A program made the position numbers and the translations under genes. Below the pieces are notes generated by a model. The model worked only from the letters and a program-made list of their open reading frames with translations, did no database searches and was not told the DNA's origin. Positions 33,725 to 43,639 of a DNA stretch of 64,000 nt are shown one piece after another. The stretch comes from Margaritifera margaritifera (taxonomy: Eukaryota > Mollusca > Bivalvia > Unionida > Margaritiferidae). Location: NCBI GenBank assembly GCA_029931535.1, contig JAQPZY010001548.1, forward strand, positions 558,001 to 622,000, in the 5' to 3' direction. Position 1 is the first letter of the stretch. Each line of letters begins with the position of its first letter.

Positions 33725-34900
33725 TACATACATACATACATACATACATACATACATACACATACATACTGTAACAGGGTATAAAAGACATAAAACAAGA
33801 AAAAAAATAACATTCTTTTCTATTCTATTTTATAAAAACCAGATTTGTAAAAAAGAAATCGTTGTTCTTAAAATCTGCTTCAAAAGCAGAGATCCTAAAA
33901 TGCACATTACCAACAAATGAGCTCCATTATCATTTACTACGTGTAACTTTACAAATCTGACACTGGACATACGATGCCCATAATTACCCCATCCAATTGT
34001 TTTGGTCATTATGTTTCCCCTATTGTTTTTAAACATTCAATAGCCACAAAGCACAAGACAAAAGAGGTGTGAAAGCTTAGCTCTTGGACTTATGAAAACC
34101 TTATATTTGAATGATTCCAGAGGGTCTGTATATTACATTAATCCCTTACAACATGTGCTTCTTTAACTATACTGTATGGAAGTGTGTCAGCGTATATATA
34201 AGACCTTTAAAACAAACCATGTAGCTTAGACCTTAATTAAAAAGAAAAAAATATACTAGCAACAACAACTGGATATATTATCATCCTCCAACACTTGTTT
34301 GAGGACCTGATAAAATAAAACTTTAATGTTGAACTTGACCAGAAATGCCCATTATTAAAGTGTTATATATTTTTTATGTAGTAAGACTGCTTGTTGCCAA
34401 TAATTATTTACTTTTTAAAAACTGGAAAGTGGCATAAAATACTGTTGTTGAGTGAAATTCTAAAGTATAGTTTTTTAAATAAAAAAATTATTTTTATCAT
34501 TAAATAGTTTTAGAAAACTAAGGAAGCACTGAAGGATAACAATCAAACTAAAACAACAACAAATCCAGACACCAAATATGACACATTTTTCAGTACATCT
34601 AAGAATTAAGTATATCAATGTTTTTTTGTTACAATTGTTATAACCTCTTTTGAATGTTTTTATATTAAATTTCACAATTATGTGGCCACCATGTTACTTT
34701 TTGGGAACAAATATTTAGCAAGAGTCCTTAAAATTTCAGTAAGGGAGTCCAAATATTATTATCACTGTCCATCCCAAGAAGCTAAATTTTACTGGGTGAA
34801 TTTCACAGGCTTTGAGTTACCTTGAAGTGACAGTCAGTATTAGAAGGATAGTTTATACATCAGTAATTACCTTGATTAGTTACTACAGCTGAGGCCTCAC
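33430..34900. other. AT-rich intronic DNA with one microsatellite
   Basis: Apart from the CATA/CA repeat at 33.7 kb, no feature is supported here. Confidence 0.5.
33681..33769. repeat. (CATA)n with embedded (CA)n microsatellite
   Basis: About 89 bp of CATA tetranucleotides with a central CA run. The THTYIHTYIH-like reading frame across it is an artefact. Confidence 0.95.
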
Positions 34901-34904
34901 ATGA

Positions 34905-35155
34905 ACAAAGGGCCCTGGGTGACTGAGTGGTCTAAGGCACTTGCCTTTACAGATCACTCACATCTCACCTCTGTCCGCATGGGTTAGAGTCTCAGCCTGG
35001 CCAATGTAAGTATGTGAGAAAGCTTGCCAGTAGCTTCCCATGGGTTGGTGGTTCCTTCTGGGGTGTTCCCAGGTACTTCCTCGACCAATATACTGGCCAC
35101 CATGTATAGCCTATCATGTGCTCAAAAATGTTGTTAAACCCACAAAATCAAACCT
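34905..35155 (+). mobile_element. tRNA-derived SINE
   Basis: The 5' part carries a polymerase III A box (TGACTGAGTGGTCTAAGGC) and about 60 bp later a degenerate B box (GGGTTAGAGTCTC), the spacing of a tRNA head. A body with CTTCTGGGGTGTTCCCAGG follows, then an end with GTTGTTAAACCCAC and an A-rich tail. This layout and the TTAAAC-type tail resemble SINEs known from molluscs. No target duplication was confirmed. Confidence 0.65.
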
Positions 35156-35344
35156 CACATGAACAGCATGCAATCCACTCATCCAAGTCCTATACTCATT
35201 TGAATGTACAATACACAGTTAACAGGTTGAGAGTAACCTATTACAATATACAATGTATAGTCATTAATATGGAAAGTTTACCACTGAAGAAACATATTTA
35301 TTCCTACTTCTAACTGCACTGGTCAGAAAGGGCCTCTTGAGTAG

Positions 35345-35700
35345 ACTAGGATATATAGCATGAAAAATCAGTGTGGTCATTATCTAAACACAAATACTAA
35401 GCCTATCTTAGTAAAGCTTAGAATATAGGTCACAGTGACCTTCTTTAATGTTAAGGGCATAGTACTAACTGAGATGCATTCCATGATCAAGTTTCATGAC
35501 TGAGAAATAAATAGCAACCAACAAATGAATGTTAAGCACAAAATGTAAACAAAGTCGCTAAAGCATGATGTATAGATCAAGGAGACCTCTTTTTTCAATG
35601 AAGGTGTAGTACTTATCAAGATGCATCCACTCACCACGTTTCATGATTCTAGGTAGGATAGTATACATATAGCATGGTCATGAGCTAAATGCAAAAACTT
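35345..35700. repeat. Two diverged ~180 bp tandem units
   Basis: Both units contain a GACCT block, a TGAAGGTGTAGTACTTATCA-like block, GATGCATCCA and a TTTCATGA motif in the same order about 175 bp apart. Similarity is moderate. Confidence 0.5.
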
Positions 35701-36330
35701 AACCAAAGCCAGTGAAAGATGAAATTAATGAAACATATTAACCAGAGAATCATACAAACTAATTCACAAGGACTTTTTCTAGCTTAGAAAAAAATTTAAA
35801 TTTGTCAACTCTCTTTACCTTTCACATTCACTAGGACATTTTCATTCCGTTTTCAGTTTCTATCAATACATTATTGAACTTTAGCAACATATTGGTATAC
35901 AGTGCAGCAAGCCTTGATTCCTTTATTGAAATCTTATTCAGTGGCAAATTCTTCAGAATGATACTGAACACAAATTCTCAGAGCCTGTATAATTGAAACA
36001 ACAGCTTCTAGTTTACAGATTGCAGTTTGACCTTAAATGACAATCTGAAACTGAATACCAGATCTATTGTTTGAAAATTACCTGAAGATCGGGAATTAGC
36101 AAACCTACCAATTTTGTTTACTATATTAATCATCTCAGTTCCAATTAAAATGCAGCTATTTCATACAATTTTGTGTATCAATATCAAACTTGCCTAAAAG
36201 TGATATCCATTCAATACAAATCTAACATAACTAAAACCCTGTCAAATTTTGGTACTATGATACCACAGAACAAGATTCAAAAATGCCTACACTGAACTCT
36301 ATGTATGGTACACTCATAAGTACATGGTAC

Positions 36331-36534
36331 ACTTTTAAGTCAGTGTATATGGCTCTTGACCAATAGATAAAATATCTTTAACACCTAGTCCAGTATATTC
36401 AAAAAATTTCCAGGCAGATTTCCTAATAAAATACACCCTAATTTACAACAAGGTCATATAAATATTCAAATTGTTCCTGATTTTAACAAGGTGATCAGCT
36501 TATAAGCATGTTGACTTAAAAGCATGGAAATATG
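36331..36534 (+). mobile_element. ~204 bp MITE, copy 1
   Basis: The ends ACTTTTAAGTCA and TGACTTAAAAGC are inverted. The body matches 41,229-41,436 along its length (shared AATATCTTTAACACC, CAGTATATTC, AAAATACACCCTAATTTACA, AACAAGGTGATCAGCTTATA). Too short to code for anything. Confidence 0.72.
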
Positions 36535-36874
36535 AAGCCATCATTTTAAACCAAAATTTTTTTTGATTTTAGTTATGAAACAGAGAAGCTGTTCTGATCA
36601 ACTTAGGTTAGGTCCGTGTTGTTCTTGAAGGAATTTAATGCTTTCAACTCTCACTGGCCTATAGAAATGATAAATTAAAAACTGGATATATAATAATAAT
36701 AATAATAATGAGGACTTTGTATAGCACCTATTCTTTAGAAGCTCTAAGCGCTTTACAACATTAGATAACACCTAAAAACATATATAATGATATGATTACG
36801 AAAAACAAACACCATGAAATAAGAAAACAAAAACATGCTGAAAATAGTTAAGGTAATGAAACATTATCAAGTCT

Positions 36875-38334
36875 TTAGGTATATTCTTGCAGTCGAAATA
36901 GGTGAGTTTTAAGAGCACTCTTGAATGAGATCACTGTGTCTTTGTGTCTAAGTTCAGTGGGCAATTCGTTCCACATTGCTGGGCCCTGGTATGCAAAAGA
37001 ACGTTGTCCGTATGACTTCATTTTGATAGTGGGAATAATGAGAATACGAGTGTCGTAAGAGGAGCGTAAGTATCTTGCTGGTGTGTACACATGGGTGAGG
37101 TGAAATAGGTATGTTGGACTGGAGCCAGTCAATGAAACGTAGCACAGATAACAAATTTTATGTTTGATTCTGGATCTAAAGGGTAGCCGGTGTAGGGTAA
37201 CGAGCAGGGGGAGGTGTGCTCTGTTCGTGGTACTCTAAGAATGATCCAAGCAGCTGTGTTTTGAACTTTGTGAAGTTTCTGGAGTAAATACTGAGATGAA
37301 CCAGATAGAATTGAGTTACAATAGTCCAGTCTTGAAAGAACTAAGGAACACACAAGTGTTTTAGTGGCATCAACTGAAAGATAATTGCGAATGGAGCTGA
37401 TGCATCTCAGCTCAAGATATACAGCCTTGCATATGTTCATGACATGTTGGTGCAATGAGAGAGTACTGTCTAGAGTAACACCTAGGTTTCGTACTGACAG
37501 TGTGAATTAAATGTTGTTGCTGATATTTATTGTCTGAGGTAAAGGATGTGAATGAAAAAGTCTTTGTGTTGTAATCAGAATGGCTTCAGTTTTATCATCA
37601 TTCCTCTGCAGCTTGTTACATGTCATCCATGATTTCACATTGGAAATGCACCTCTCTACACCTTGGATGCTGGCATCAACTTCAGTTGGGTGGCTAGATT
37701 TGTATATTTGGGTGTCATCAGCGTACAATTGGTGAGACACTGGATGACTATCTATGACACTTGAGAGCAGCTGAGTGTATAGAAAAAAGAGAACAGGTCC
37801 AAGAACAGAACCTTGTGGAACACCAAAACATAGATCAACTGGGCTGGAGTGTTTTCCATTTGCGGACACAATTTGTTTCCTGTTGACCAGGTAGGACTTG
37901 AACCATAGTAAGGCTGTATCGTGAATGCCAAATACATGATGGAGACGGTGAAGTAATATATCATGGTCTATTGTGTCAAATGCTGCAGACAAGTCAAGGA
38001 GGGTGAGGACTGTAATCTTTCCACTATCCAAAGCAGAGAGAAGGTCATTAACTACTTTCAGAAGGGTAGTTTCGGTACTCTGGCGAGGGCGATATGCAGA
38101 CTGTACATTGCTAAAAAGACTGTTTGAATTCAGATGAGATACAAGTTGGGATAGAACAACTTTTTCTAAGATTTTTGACATGAATGGGAGGTTAGAAACT
38201 GGGCGGTAGTTCTTTAAATCGTTATGGTCAAGTGTTGGTTTCTTCAGCAGAGGCTTTACAATGGCAGTTTTGAAAAATGATGGGAATTCCCCGGATGAGA
38301 GAGAAGTATTAATAACATCAGTTAGTGAAGGCAA
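36875..38334 (-). pseudogene. CR1-group LINE reverse transcriptase and C-terminal region
   Basis: The frame 38,334-37,507 (275 codons) has the complete RT core: KNYRPVSNLPFMSKILEKVV, LLDLSAAFDTIDHDIL (motif A Asp), GVPQGSVLGPVLFFLYT and QLYADDTQIY (catalytic YADD). It ends at a TAA in TINISNNI. The protein then continues in 37,455-37,129 (NLGVT-type start, YLSVDATKTLVCSLVLSRLD) and 37,132-36,875 (RSFAYQGPAMWNELPTELRH), the usual C-terminal end of this clade. The active-site Asp residues are intact, but the nonsense codon and frameshifts split the protein. Confidence 0.9.
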
Positions 38335-38639
38335 TATTGGATCTAAGCACTCAAGCAGCAGTGATGTTGGAATCGGATCAAGTTCACATCACTTTGGGGC
38401 ACTCTTCATCATGATTGTACGTACTAAATCCATAGAGACCGGTTCAAATGCTGCTAACAGTTGCCGCTGAAATTCTGTATCGCAACTGTATGGCAACGAC
38501 AAGTCAGTTGAAATTGTGTTGCCAAGCTTATCTCTAATGGTTTGTACTTTGTCACGGAAGAAATTTGCAAACTGGTTCGAAAGGTCGACTGGAGAGAAGG
38601 TAGTTGGAAGTGGTGTACATTTGTTCCTTGACATTAGCT

Positions 38640-40204
38640 TGTTAGTAATCTCGAAGAGCTCTTTGCAGCTGGAACTTTTTCAGTGATCTTAGTACTGTAG
38701 TAGGCTGATTTCGCTGCATGGACTATGTTTGTGAATAGTGAGTCTGGTGGAAAGCCAAAGCTTCTCAGCCTTACGGCGGTCTCTTTTAGCAGTGTGAAGC
38801 TGGTCCCTAACACTGCTATACCACGGAGAACACTTTTGAATTGATACTCTGCACTTGGTTGCTGGGGCATGTTTGTCAAGCAATGAACACAGGCAGTTAT
38901 CAAGTTGTTCTGCTGTAGGAGGTAACAAAGTTGTTAGGATTGCTTGGATGTCATGCATTAGTTGGGTTGTATTTATCATACGGAGGTTTCTCTTAGTAGC
39001 AAATAAAGGTGGAGGGTTAGGGACTGATACGTCAAGATGGCATATAATGCAGAAGTGATCTGATGCAAGTTCGTGGGATACCAATGAAGACTGTAGAATA
39101 TTATCATCAGGTCTATGAAGAATCCAGTCTAAAATGTGACCATGTTTATGGGTGGGTTTGCTAACTGACTGTTTGAGGTTGAAAACGTGAATGGAATCTA
39201 GGAGTTTTGATGTGTATGGGTTTCCAGGACAGTCAAAGTGAAAGTTGAAATCTCCAAGAATAATCAGGTTACCACCTATCGAATTTCCATACTCCAAGAG
39301 ATTCGGAAACTGCTCCAAAAAGAGAGATTCAGTCAGCTTGTTTTATCTACTAGGAGGAGGGATGTAGAGGCAGACAAAAATGGACTGACCTTTGTTCCAG
39401 TATGAGTGTAGTTTGCACTAGTTCAAACGATGTGTGGTAGAAATTGAAGGTTGTAGTGTGATTAAGACGGTTGATCATAGAGTTCTTTGCGATGACAGCA
39501 ATTCCACCTCCGCGGGAGTGGCGGGGGAACGACTTGATGGAGTAACTGGGGGGTGTCAGATCCGCGCACTTGGGAACATCGCCTGATGTTTTTAGCCATG
39601 TTTCTGTCAGGAAAAAGATATTGATATTCTGATCGTTGATAAAATTAACTATTTCTGTGCGCTTGTCCGGTGGTCCTACTGATTGGGCATTGAATAATGC
39701 GATGCGCAGTGGTATCTCTTGGATAGTTGACACAAAGGTTGACGATTTCAGAGGAATTTGAATTAAGTTATTGAAATTAATGGCCGAGTTTTCAAATTGT
39801 CGTGCCGGAAATGGCGAAAGGGAGATAACTGGAATTCTTCTTCCTGTTCTACGCCAGCCAGCTTTGAAACAACGTTTCTTTTTTCGCTTCCGTTTACATT
39901 TAAGTAATGATGAATGTAGTCCCAGGTTGTTTAGTCTAGTGCACAATGTTGTGTGGAGAGCCAAGGAGTGGTCATTTAAAGCAATTAATGAGGGTCCATC
40001 ATAGCATAAATGGACGGACTGGCAAGTATCACATGATGTCGGTATGTCCCACAACAAAGATAGTTGTAGCAGTGGAGCAAGACGGCTGAGAAAAAGTCTA
40101 ATAGTTCTCGTTTCCAAAACAAGAAGATGATGAAACAGATTCCAACAGAACAGCCAAGGCATGATGAACACAATAACGTAGACGAAGACAGACAACAAGC
40201 ACAT
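38640..40204 (-). pseudogene. CR1-group LINE apurinic-like endonuclease region
   Basis: The frame 40,204-39,350 contains IALFNAQSVGPPDKRTEI and FFLTETWLKTSGD, which supply the conserved Asn and Glu of the endonuclease. A frameshift near 39,340 leads to 39,318-38,689, with NLIILGDFNFHFD, LDWILHRPDD and ELASDHFCI, carrying the GDFN and SDH active-site motifs. A third frame (38,634-38,389) bridges to RT. This domain nicks target DNA to prime reverse transcription. All main catalytic residues appear retained; only the frame is broken. Confidence 0.87.
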
Positions 40205-40279
40205 AAATCATGAAAAACGGCACAAAAATCCGGAGCCTGTTAAGCGATAGTGGCCATCTTCATCTTTCTATAGAAATGT

Positions 40280-41228
40280 AGAAGCCTGAATCAGCCTTTT
40301 CTTTTTAAGCTGAATGGTTAAGTCCAGTCATGCTTATTAAGTTTGCGATCCAGAAATATCCACAACTGTTTCTCTCTCTGGCACACTCACTCACACAAAA
40401 CAACACACATGCAGGCAAACACTTTTACACATTTCTGATGGCTAAAAATGCTATGCAATTTATCTGAAATGGATAGGCCTGGACCTGAACCAATATTAGC
40501 TGTTTGATCTGTCATTTCACTTATAATGATTAATGGGGACTATTTTCCCTCTTTTGAAATTTATTTACATTTTGCAAATATTTCATATTTATAAAAGGGG
40601 CTTTTCATCAGCTATTTGAAGTATTGATATCAGCCTGATGATGAAGAATTTTAAACCACAAAGTATAGCATTATGTGTATTGGAGTAAACCCGGCATGTG
40701 CAACTTCTTCCGGGGCAGAGGTAGAATAGTGATTTTTAAATGTACACTGTATGATGTAAATGAAACTGGATGAAACTAGGTCACCATAGGTTGAACATGC
40801 CTGGAACAAACACGAATGTCATCCTTCTGTCTTCCTACATTTGTTACACATAGAATGCATTGCGAATTTCTGATAAAATCCATCTCAAAACACCACACTC
40901 GCACACCCATCAGCTCCTGAATGAAGATATGAGCAGTGTTGCACAGTACAAGTTCACATTTTTCTTCAACATGAGAAATATACATATTGAAGGTGACAGT
41001 GCTCAAAATGGCAAAAAAGCAAGATACCATATATATATCTGCTTACAAGTCAATATTTTATTCTACAAATTGATAGGAAGTCAACTCTCAAGCCAGACAT
41101 ACTAATACTCTAACCAAAACCTGGCTGTTCTGTACAACTATGAAGTTTGTGATGATGATGAAAATGTTTCAAAGAACCCAATGCACTATTTCTTGCCAAA
41201 TCAAAGTCTAACTATTTGAAAATTCTCC
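40280..41228. other. Intronic DNA, no feature recognised
   Basis: Ordinary AT-rich sequence. No repeat, splice-bounded frame or transposon motif is supported. Confidence 0.45.
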
Positions 41229-41436
41229 ACTTATAAGTCAGTGTATATACAGCTCTTAAACAATAGATTAAATATCTTTAACACCTGGTCCAGTATATTC
41301 ACATTTTCCAGGCAGATTTTATAATAAAATACACCCTAATTTACAACAATTCCAATAAAATAAAAAATTTCAATTTGTGCAGATTTTAACAAGGTGATCA
41401 GCTTATAAGCATGATGACTTAAAAGCAAGGAAATAT
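41229..41436 (+). mobile_element. ~204 bp MITE, copy 2
   Basis: Same family and same orientation as 36,331-36,534, with ends ACTTATAAGTCA and TGACTTAAAAGC. The two copies lie on either side of the CR1-group LINE. Confidence 0.72.
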
Positions 41437-41515
41437 GGTACCCTCCTAAAAAATAGTGCAATCAGAATGTGTCACTATCATAAAAGCATTTACACATCTT
41501 GCACAAAATATTCAC

Positions 41516-41675
41516 CTAGTATCTATAGGTTTCTCACATAAAGTGTCATCCTGTGGTTTTGGTACTTGCAAAGAATCTGGAATAGTTTCTGCAAATTCAT
41601 CATCACAGCAAATGGTCTGATGATTTAGTTCACTGTCCTCAGGATGCCTGATTTCATTGTCCAACTGGTTTTTAT
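41516..41675 (-). CDS. Candidate host exon, 160 nt
   Basis: The minus strand has acceptor TTTTTGCTAG before 41,675 and donor ACTAG followed by GTGAATA after 41,516. The frame between enters in phase 1, leaves in phase 2 and is fully open, encoding an acidic, Asp/Glu/Pro/Gln-rich stretch that includes HQTICCDDEFAETIPDSLQ. Entry phase fits the exit of the 55.8 kb candidate, and exit phase fits the entry of the 33.4 kb candidate. No domain recognised. Together with the other exons it suggests a long disordered protein. Confidence 0.62.
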
Positions 41676-41849
41676 CTAGCAAAAAGTACCAAGAAATCAA
41701 AACTCTAATTTTTTATGTTATAGTGAAATGTAGTAATACAAAAACAAAAAGCTTTGCATAATACGAATAAACATTAGGCCCAAGTGAGCCTGAGATCACT
41801 CACCTGACTGATGTCTGCCTATAAACCAAATGTATGAGCAGTTGTCAAT

Positions 41850-42745
41850 AAATTCTGGGTCAGAGGGATGCTTTCTTTAGAAATACTTCAAATGATGTTT
41901 AATGCATGTTATGAAAACTGCTGTTTTGAGATTTCTCTATTTTTAGTATCTTCATCCATATTTGAAATTACATCAGCATAATTTGTCCAATACTAAAAGG
42001 CCGTTATAGCCAGAATGCTTTTGTGTCAAAGTTAGTCTAGTTCTGCTGTGTTTTTATAAATAAATTTGTTTAAATGTTTTTTTTCTTATTTTTATTAATG
42101 GTGTTGAGATTCATTTGTATAAATTTGAAAGCCCTTCGTGTCAGGATGCTTTCTTTCAAATTTGGTCAAATTCTGTGGAGCAGTTTCTGAGAAGTTGTTT
42201 AAGGGTTTTTCTATTTGTAGCAATGGTGGCCATATCTGATAGTGAATCAATATCATCTGTACAAATCTGAACGTCCTTCATGCCAGAATACTCTTTGTCA
42301 AATTTGGTCAAATCTGAAAGAGCAGTGTATGAGAAGTTCGAAAGTTTTTATATTTTAAGCAATGGTGGCCATATTTGATAGTGGATCAGCATCATATGTA
42401 CATATTTGATACCTCTTCATGCCAGTTTACTTTTTGTGAAATTTAGTCAAATTCTTTTGAGCAGTTTTATAGAAGTTGTTTAAAGGATTTCTAGTTTTAG
42501 TAATGGCAGCCATATTTGATGGCAGATAAGCATCATTTGTGAAAATTGGAAAGTACTTCATGCCAGGATACTTTCTGTCAATTTGGTCAAATTGTGCTCA
42601 GCAGTTTAGGAGATAACATCATTTAAAAGCTTTTCTATTTTTAGTAATTGTGGCCAAATTTGAAGGCAGATTGGCATCATTTGTACAAATATGAAAGGCC
42701 TTCATGCCAGGATGCTGTCTGCCAAGCTTGGTTGGTTTGGTATTT
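41850..42745. repeat. Diverged ~140 bp tandem array, six to seven units
   Basis: The block AATGGTGGCCATATTTGATA and variants recurs at about 42,221, 42,360, 42,501 and 42,645 (spacing 139-144 bp), with older units near 41,945 and 42,090. Each unit also has TTCATGCCAGGATACTTT and an AAATTTGGTCAAATT block. Similar phrases (CCAAATTTGGTTGAAAT, TTGAATGGTTC) appear at 45.05-45.24 and 55.50 kb, so the family is dispersed. Confidence 0.78.
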
Positions 42746-42768
42746 TACTGCAAAGAACACAATCAGGT

Positions 42769-43255
42769 TACACCTCTCCCTTGATACCGGTAACTCTCGC
42801 AAAAGAAGGTCCAAAAACACAGACCACAGTATAAACAAGGGTGCGAGTTATTGAAGTACATCTGAAAAATTAAGAAAGGGATGGGCATTGACAATGAGAG
42901 GAGATGGGGGGGGGGGGGAGTGAATGGTTGAAAGATTTTTTTATAATCATGTTGGGAATAATTGTCAATAAATAGCCATTTTCTAATGAACTTGTTCACT
43001 TTTCAGTATAAATTACCTCAATGTTCCAGATAACCAATCTCTGAAAAATCATTAAAACATTACTCCAAGAGGTCTGAAGACACATCACATGACTGCTAGC
43101 TCTTACTCAGACCATAAAACATGCAATATATCAAGGTTTCATTTACGAATTATGACTGTATCCATGTTTAGCAAATAGGGACCTATTATTTGGTATTTTC
43201 TATCCGAAAATATGGGATCCTCACCTGCTCCCATATTATAAGTGGGTTTGCAAGT
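42769..43255 (-). mobile_element. Pogo-like non-autonomous element, shorter copy
   Basis: Homologous in inverted orientation to 46,878-48,350 but with the middle deleted. Shared blocks include AAGGGTGCGAGTTA, TTGTCAATAAA, TCAAGGTTTCATTTACGAATT and AGAGCTAGCAGTCA (as reverse complements). The end CACCTCTCCCTTGATA resembles the CACCACTCCCTCGATAACTC end of the longer copy, like pogo/Tigger termini. A G-run of about 12 sits at 42,907. Confidence 0.62.
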
Positions 43256-43289
43256 TTTATGGGCATGCTAAAACAACAGCAGTATATTT

Positions 43290-43432
43290 AGTGCCAAGGC
43301 TATTGAAGTAAAGTGCCTTGTGCAAGGACACACCACAGTAGCCAACCAGGGTGGATCTGATGGTAGGATCCAAACCCACACACTTTCAGTTGGGAGTCTG
43401 ACACACTAACCACTGAGACACTGTGACTCCTG
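43290..43432 (-). repeat. tRNA-like SINE head fragment
   Basis: On the minus strand a degenerate A box (GTGTCTCAGTGGTTAG) is followed at tRNA spacing by a B box (GGTTTGGATCC at 43,377-43,367), and then a GTGTCCTTGCACAAGGCACT block common in marine-animal repeats. It is a retroposed tRNA-derived fragment, not a functional tRNA. Confidence 0.55.
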
Positions 43433-43489
43433 CCTCTATTAGTCTCCTCTTACGACATGCAAGACAGCATATGCAAGTTTCTGTAGGTA

Positions 43490-43625
43490 AATACTTCTTG
43501 ATTCTGCTGAGTATGGCAATTTCGGATGACAGTGCTTTACAAAGCTTGTCAATATCGTCATCCCATTGTAAATTATTATCTACAGATATACCTACAAGCT
43601 TTTCATGTTTTACATTTTAATTCAA
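43490..43625 (-). pseudogene. Non-LTR reverse transcriptase C-terminal fragment
   Basis: The minus-strand frame reads HEKLVGISVDNNLQWDDDI, then CKALSSEIAILSRIKKYLP, the conserved region just after the RT palm of CR1/Jockey-group LINEs. Only about 45 residues remain. It adjoins the tRNA-like fragment. Confidence 0.7.
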
Positions 43626-43639
43626 ATGTGATGGTCTGA

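Larger units (their letters stand above)
36670..40267 (-). mobile_element. CR1-group LINE, nearly full length, with 11 bp target duplication
   Basis: The element is 3.6 kb and flanked by the perfect direct repeat CTATAGAAATG (36,659-36,669 and 40,268-40,278). The minus strand encodes endonuclease (about 39,800-38,700) and reverse transcriptase (38,334-36,875). The 3' end carries the GGACTTTGTATAGCACC ... GCGCTTTACAACA block and an (ATT)n tail, typical of CR1/L2-like LINEs of aquatic animals. A short first reading frame with a basic stretch (KCKRKRKKKRC) precedes the endonuclease. A few frameshifts and stops inactivate it, but it is the least degraded coding element in the window, so among the youngest. 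Confidence 0.88.
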
